Source: an uncultured bacterium
GTDB taxonomy: Bacteria; Bacteroidota; Bacteroidia; CAILMK01
Length of the DNA: 8,591 nucleotides
Assembly: GCA_903835275.1 (NCBI GenBank)
Contig: CAILMK010000032.1
Span: forward strand, 1-8,591
Direction: 5' to 3'
Shown here: positions 5,794 to 8,591 of the stretch, piece by piece
How the letters are laid out: each line of letters begins with the position of its first letter
Position numbering within the stretch: the first letter of the stretch is position 1
The notes under the pieces: generated by a model
What the model was told of the DNA's origin: nothing
Databases searched by the model: none
What the model saw: the letters and a program-made list of their open reading frames with translations, nothing else
Made by a program: the position numbers and the translations under genes

Positions 5794-7053
5794 ATGAGGT
5801 TATTTTTCTTACTTATTGGTTTACTTAGCTGCTTAGAAGTTAAATCTCAGCCAAGTGACTCTTCTATTGCCTCAAGATTGGCAGTAACTTGCAGAATATG
5901 GGGATTACTAAAATATAGCAATCCCAATAATTGTAATGAAAACATCAATTGGGATAACAAAATAATTGAAGCTCTGCCCAGGCTCTTAAATTCTTGCAAT
6001 GATACTATTTTTAATAATGAGCTTACTCTTCTTATTTCAAAATCAGATTCTTTATCCGCCCATAAACATACGAAATCGTCTTTCATACTATCCTCAAGTT
6101 TTGTAAACGATGCATGGATTGAATCGTCCAGATTCATTAATAATGATAATAAGAAAGCACTTGAAAATATAGCTTATAGCATTTCTAAATTTAAAAATTG
6201 CTATGCGCAAAATAATTTCGATAGTTTTGGATCCATTACGCCTGAGCTGTCCGAGGAAGATTCTCGAAAGTTGCAAGATAGTATAATCTCACTTTATTCC
6301 TTTTTTAAGTATTGGAATATTATTTATTACTTTTACCCATACCCTAAAACAATCAAAACTCAATGGGATTCCCTTCTTATTCCTTACATAGAAATTTTTT
6401 CTCATATCAAAACGAGAGAGCGATATATAAAAGAATTATTGAAATTGACTACTGAACTAAGAGATGGTCATGCTTGGGTCAGAGATGAATATAACAATTA
6501 TTGTTAGCCCGGCCTTCCATGTGGTATTTTTGCACACATTAATGTAGATTATGTTGAAAATCGTACTGTTATAACGAAGGCAGATTTAACAACGGGTCTT
6601 AAAGGAGGTGATATCATTACTTGTTTAAATGAAATTCCAACAAATATTTACAGAGATTCTCTAAAACAAATATTTAGTTCCTCCACTTCCGATTTTTTAA
6701 ATAGCCAAATCAACAAGTATTTTTTTTATATTCATAGTGACACAACAATTCAAATCGAAGTATTAAGAAATGATACTTTCAGAATTATCCCCGTTTTCAT
6801 ACATTTTTCTCCTTCTCAGGTTCATAATATACCAATGAAGCCGTATGGATATAAAACATGGTTTGAGCCATTTCCCGGTGCGATCAGTGTGGACTTAAAC
6901 TGGTGTACTGAAGAAGATTTTAATGACATTGAGAAAATAGCTAGACAATCATCATTTATTATTATTGACGATAGAAATAATATGGATGAAGCAGTAATGT
7001 TACCCAACTGGCTAATATTGAATGATAATTTTTTTGGCAATCATATACCTTAA
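5794..7053 (+). pseudogene. S41-family (C-terminal-processing-like) peptidase, broken by in-frame TAG and 3' truncation
   Basis: A signal peptide (residues 1-19) precedes RLAVTCRIWGLLKYSNPN (28-45), YWNIIYYFYPYPKTI (173-187) and ELRDGHAWV (221-229), the N-terminal hallmarks of Bacteroidota S41 peptidases. The frame meets TAG at 6505-6507 (codon 238) but continues in the same frame to TAA at 7051-7053. The continuation carries a PDZ-like segment, TGLKGGDIITCLNEIP (about codons 267-282), then GAISVDLNW...ARQSSFIIIDDRNN, the start of the S41 catalytic fold. The part that should hold the catalytic serine and lysine is missing, and a mobile element lies just downstream. The gene is clearly more AT-rich than those upstream, suggesting transfer. 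The intact first part (5794-6507) could give at most a 237-residue fragment without protease activity. The call is a pseudogene; amber readthrough would not help because the 3' end is absent. Confidence 0.85.
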
Positions 7054-7093
7054 TGTACAAGGTGGCGGCTGACTAATTCCGCCCTCATTCCTC

Positions 7094-7177
7094 CCGATTT
7101 ATTAGTAAGGCTCCTTAACGTTTGCTCCTATACAAAAGGAGTGTGTTGGTTAAGGGGCTTTTACTAATCCTTGTCGG
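7094..7177. other. Long imperfect hairpin upstream of the transposase (possible structured RNA or IS end structure)
   Basis: An 84-base imperfect stem is visible. CCGA (7094-7097) pairs with TCGG (7174-7177). After an internal loop, 7101-7119 pairs with 7149-7168, with one bulged T and G-T pairs at 7109-7159 and 7112-7156, centred on CTTAAC / GTTAAG. At the tip CTCCT (7125-7129) pairs with AGGAG (7137-7141) around the loop ATACAAA. No reading frame explains it. It lies 80-160 bp before the transposase start and could be a transcribed leader structure or part of the element's end. Confidence 0.55.
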
Positions 7178-7256
7178 TTTGCGACTTAGCAAAATTAAAT
7201 AAAATATTTTTAATAAAACGTACTATTAGCCACTCAATTTTGTAACGTTGGGTATT

Positions 7257-8177
7257 ATGAATACCCTATTACAATTTACAGAGCTTGCCAGAGACGAGAA
7301 GGCTTGCCGCAAATACTTTGAAGCCCTCCATTGGGCAGAAGATAGGCTCTGCCCTCGCTGCTCACACACTAAGAGCTACGAACTAAAGGACGGTAAGACT
7401 TATAAGTGTGCAAACCGTGAGTGTTATAAACGCTTTACTGTAACCACGGGTACAGTCCTTGAGGCTACAAATATACCACTTGGAAAGTGGTTTTTAGCCA
7501 TCTATTTATGCACCAATAACAAGAAGGGCATAAGCTCCTGTGAGCTTGGTAGAAGCTTAGGGATCACTCAAAAATCAGCATGGCATCTATTACATAGGGT
7601 AAGGGAAATGCTTAACGAGTATGCGCCTTCTATGCTTTGGTGCGCTATTGAAGTAGATGAAACTTATATAGGCGGTAAGAACAAGAACAAGCATTATAAG
7701 AAGCGTAACAAGGGGGTAAGTGGACGTAATACTACCGACAAAATACCCGTATTCGGTATGCAGGAACGAGGCGGTATAGTTAGATCATTAGTGGTCAATA
7801 ACGTTTCAGGGGCTACCTTACAGCCCTTAATAAGGAAGCATATAGAAGAGGGTAGCACTATCATTTCGGACGAGTGGCAAGCCTATAACGGACTTAGTGA
7901 AGACTATACCCATAAAGCCTGTCATCATGCCAAATATGAGTATGTGAGCTATACTGATTCGTCAGCTCATACTAATACTGTTGAAAACCATTGGAGCCAT
8001 GTTAAAAGAACCTATCATGGAACATTCCACCATATAAGCCGTAAGCACCTGCAACGATACTTATATGAAATGGATTATAGAAGGAATTCAAGATTAAATA
8101 ATAATGCCTTACGTTTTTCTAACGCCCTTATTGGAGCTACTGGAAAACGGGTAAAATATAAAGAACTTGTAAAATAG
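7257..8177 (+). CDS. IS1595-family (ISXO2-like) transposase, 306 aa
   Basis: The N-terminus carries a zinc ribbon, CPRC (residues 32-35) with C51 and C56 in KCANRECYKRF, followed by a helix-turn-helix-like region containing SSCELGRSLGITQKSAWHLLHR (93-114). The DDE catalytic domain of the ISXO2 type follows, with D134 in EVDETYIGG, D205 in ISDEW and E243 plus K250 in HTNTVENHWSHVK, giving a DDEK arrangement spaced as expected. The C-terminus (YLYEMDYRRN...TGKRVKYKELVK) is complete. The ATG at 7257 is preferred over the in-frame TTG at 7248 because it starts directly at MNTLLQFTELARDEKAC, a normal beginning for this family. CAATTTTG at 7235-7242 is a one-mismatch -7 element. The enzyme would catalyse cut-and-paste or related transposition of its element, and nothing in the sequence suggests inactivation. 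Confidence 0.93.
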   Translation: MNTLLQFTELARDEKACRKYFEALHWAEDRLCPRCSHTKSYELKDGKTYKCANRECYKRFTVTTGTVLEATNIPLGKWFLAIYLCTNNKKGISSCELGRSLGITQKSAWHLLHRVREMLNEYAPSMLWCAIEVDETYIGGKNKNKHYKKRNKGVSGRNTTDKIPVFGMQERGGIVRSLVVNNVSGATLQPLIRKHIEEGSTIISDEWQAYNGLSEDYTHKACHHAKYEYVSYTDSSAHTNTVENHWSHVKRTYHGTFHHISRKHLQRYLYEMDYRRNSRLNNNALRFSNALIGATGKRVKYKELVK

Positions 8178-8225
8178 CTGCCAGTATTACTGGTGAGCAG
8201 CAGAAGTACAATGTTGTTTCTGGAA

Positions 8226-8434
8226 CAGTTATTTGAAGGGTAGAGAGGCTACTAATAGTAGCCTCTCTTTTTGTTACCGATAAAGGCTAAGGCTGAAATA
8301 TATGCCAGTAAGCGATATACTAAGCCTTACCTTTATCCTTTTGTAAAAAAGAAACATATTTAGAATGTTTAAGGATTTTAAGTCCCCTATCATTTTGCCA
8401 AAAGTCGATCGGTAACAACCCTTCAAATATACTG
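8226..8434. repeat. Nested inverted-repeat segment, candidate multi-branched structured RNA or small palindromic element
   Basis: The right arm at 8408-8428 is continuous and pairs with two pieces on the left: ATTTGAAGGG (8231-8240) with CCCTTCAAAT (8419-8428), and TTGTTACCGAT (8271-8281) with ATCGGTAACAA (8408-8418). The pairing extends outward as CAGT (8226-8229) with ACTG (8431-8434). Inside are a strong hairpin (8279-8294 with 8323-8337, one bulged C) and a second, ATCCTT plus AAACAT on its left (8335-8340, 8352-8357) and ATGTTTAAGGAT on its right (8365-8376). No reading frame is present. It lies between a converging transposase and the minus-strand gene ending at 8436. Confidence 0.6.
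8242..8272 (+). terminator. Rho-independent terminator after the transposase
   Basis: A perfect 11-bp stem, GAGAGGCTACT (8243-8253) with AGTAGCCTCTC (8257-8267), around the 3-base loop AAT is followed by TTTTT (8268-8272); A8242-T8268 can add a further pair. It is a strong intrinsic terminator for + strand transcription from the transposase, 65 bp after its stop. On the minus strand no T-tract follows. It is inserted into the left arm of a larger inverted repeat. Confidence 0.8.
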
Positions 8435-8435
8435 A

Positions 8436-8591
8436 TTACTTTTTTACGCGCTTCGTGCCACGTTTTCCGGTATATGGGTTAGTATTACCCTTAGATGAAT
8501 AGTTATCCTTTTGTGTGTGATTCGGCGCAGTTCTTTGATGGCTTTGAACTACCGTGCCATTACTTTTACGATAAGAATTAACCTTCTCATG
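8436..8591 (-). CDS. Basic protein of unknown function, C-terminal 51 residues (5' end outside window)
   Basis: On the minus strand an open frame enters at the right edge and ends at TAA (8438-8436). The visible tail begins HEKVNSYRKSNGTVVQSHQR and ends in SKGNTNPYTGKRGTKRVKK. It is polar, rich in Lys/Arg, Asn and Ser/Thr, and lacks hydrophobic segments. The order VNSYxKSNGTxVxxHxRTxPN, DNYSSKGNxNPYTGKxGT resembles the C-terminal tails of uncharacterised proteins in many Bacteroidota and Proteobacteria; I know no function for it. The fit of the recognisable NPYTGK motif to the end of the frame makes a real gene likely although only the end is seen. The stop lies directly beside the nested inverted repeat, which would form its 3' untranslated region. 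Confidence 0.7.
   Translation of the reverse strand, partial: HEKVNSYRKSNGTVVQSHQRTAPNHTQKDNYSSKGNTNPYTGKRGTKRVKK

Larger units (their letters stand above)
7054..8272 (+). mobile_element. IS1595-family insertion sequence, ends approximate
   Basis: An intact IS1595/ISXO2-type transposase gene directly follows a gene truncated at 7053, which fits insertion followed by loss of the distal half of the target. I could not fix terminal inverted repeats or the 8-bp target duplication typical of the family, so the limits given are the truncation point and the terminator after the transposase. GTACAA occurs at 7055-7060 and 8206-8211 and would bracket a 1,145-bp element, but the match does not reach 8 bp and the flanking ends are only weakly inverted. 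Confidence 0.45.

Noticed and set aside
6835..7053. Independent small gene starting at ATG 6835
   Set aside because: It is in the same frame as, and continues, the S41 sequence from 5794, so it is the distal part of the pseudogene.
7111..7157. Integron attC-like site (CCTTAAC ... GTTAAGG)
   Set aside because: The outer bases do not fit RYYYAAC/GTTRRRY, the pairing continues well outside these boxes, and no integron integrase or cassette is present.
7055..8211. GTACAA at 7055-7060 and 8206-8211 as target-site duplication of the IS
   Set aside because: Only 6 bases match while IS1595 elements usually make 8-bp duplications, and the adjoining ends match as inverted repeats only loosely. It is too weak to set boundaries.
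7171..8418. TTGT-N7-CGACTT...GCAAAAT at 7171-7195 and, inverted, at 8392-8418 as terminal repeats
   Set aside because: The 7-base block between the matching parts shares nothing and the right copy needs a 2-base insertion. No flanking duplication is seen. It may be chance.

Overview
The window looks like chromosomal DNA of a member of the Bacteroidota, probably of the Chitinophagia/Sphingobacteriia type. The evidence is a subtilisin-like protease ending in a type IX secretion (Por/T9SS type A) sorting domain, lipoproteins with Bacteroidota-style lipoboxes, the near-absence of Shine-Dalgarno sequences, and promoter -7 elements of the form TAnnTTTG (on + at 2508-2515, on - at 2379-2386). No rRNA, tRNA or CRISPR array is present.

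Region 1-2216 has an envelope-polysaccharide flavour. It opens inside the last third of a YfhO-family membrane protein (2-676), followed after a hairpin-repeat cluster by a GT4-like glycosyltransferase (876-2216) that seems to use a TTG start. A 54-residue lipoprotein (2185-2349, minus strand) converges on the glycosyltransferase and overlaps its 3' end by 32 bp. A DUF1003 membrane protein (2587-3048) is transcribed divergently from the lipoprotein. A second hairpin cluster fills 3067-3195. Next comes a tight two-gene unit: a lipoprotein of unknown function (3303-4010) and, 2 bp later, a secreted S8 protease with a T9SS tail (4013-5671). A third hairpin cluster lies at 5707-5757.

Region 5794-8591 is the accessory, damaged part. 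An AT-rich S41/C-terminal-processing-like peptidase gene (5794-7053) has an in-frame TAG at 6505-6507 and then stops before its catalytic domain is complete, so it is a pseudogene. Next to the truncation lies a long imperfect hairpin (7094-7177) and an intact IS1595/ISXO2-type transposase (7257-8177). The inverted ends of the insertion sequence could not be fixed. Downstream, a rho-independent terminator (8242-8272) is embedded in a nested inverted-repeat segment (8226-8434). The 3' end of a minus-strand gene enters from the right edge (8436-8591).

The most unusual material is non-coding. Three spacers hold hairpin clusters in which the loop is constant within a cluster (TTC, TTTA or AGGA) while the stems change with base-pairing kept. 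The spacer at 8226-8434 folds on paper into a multi-branched structure whose right arm is one continuous 21 bases, while its left arm is split by a complete terminator hairpin.
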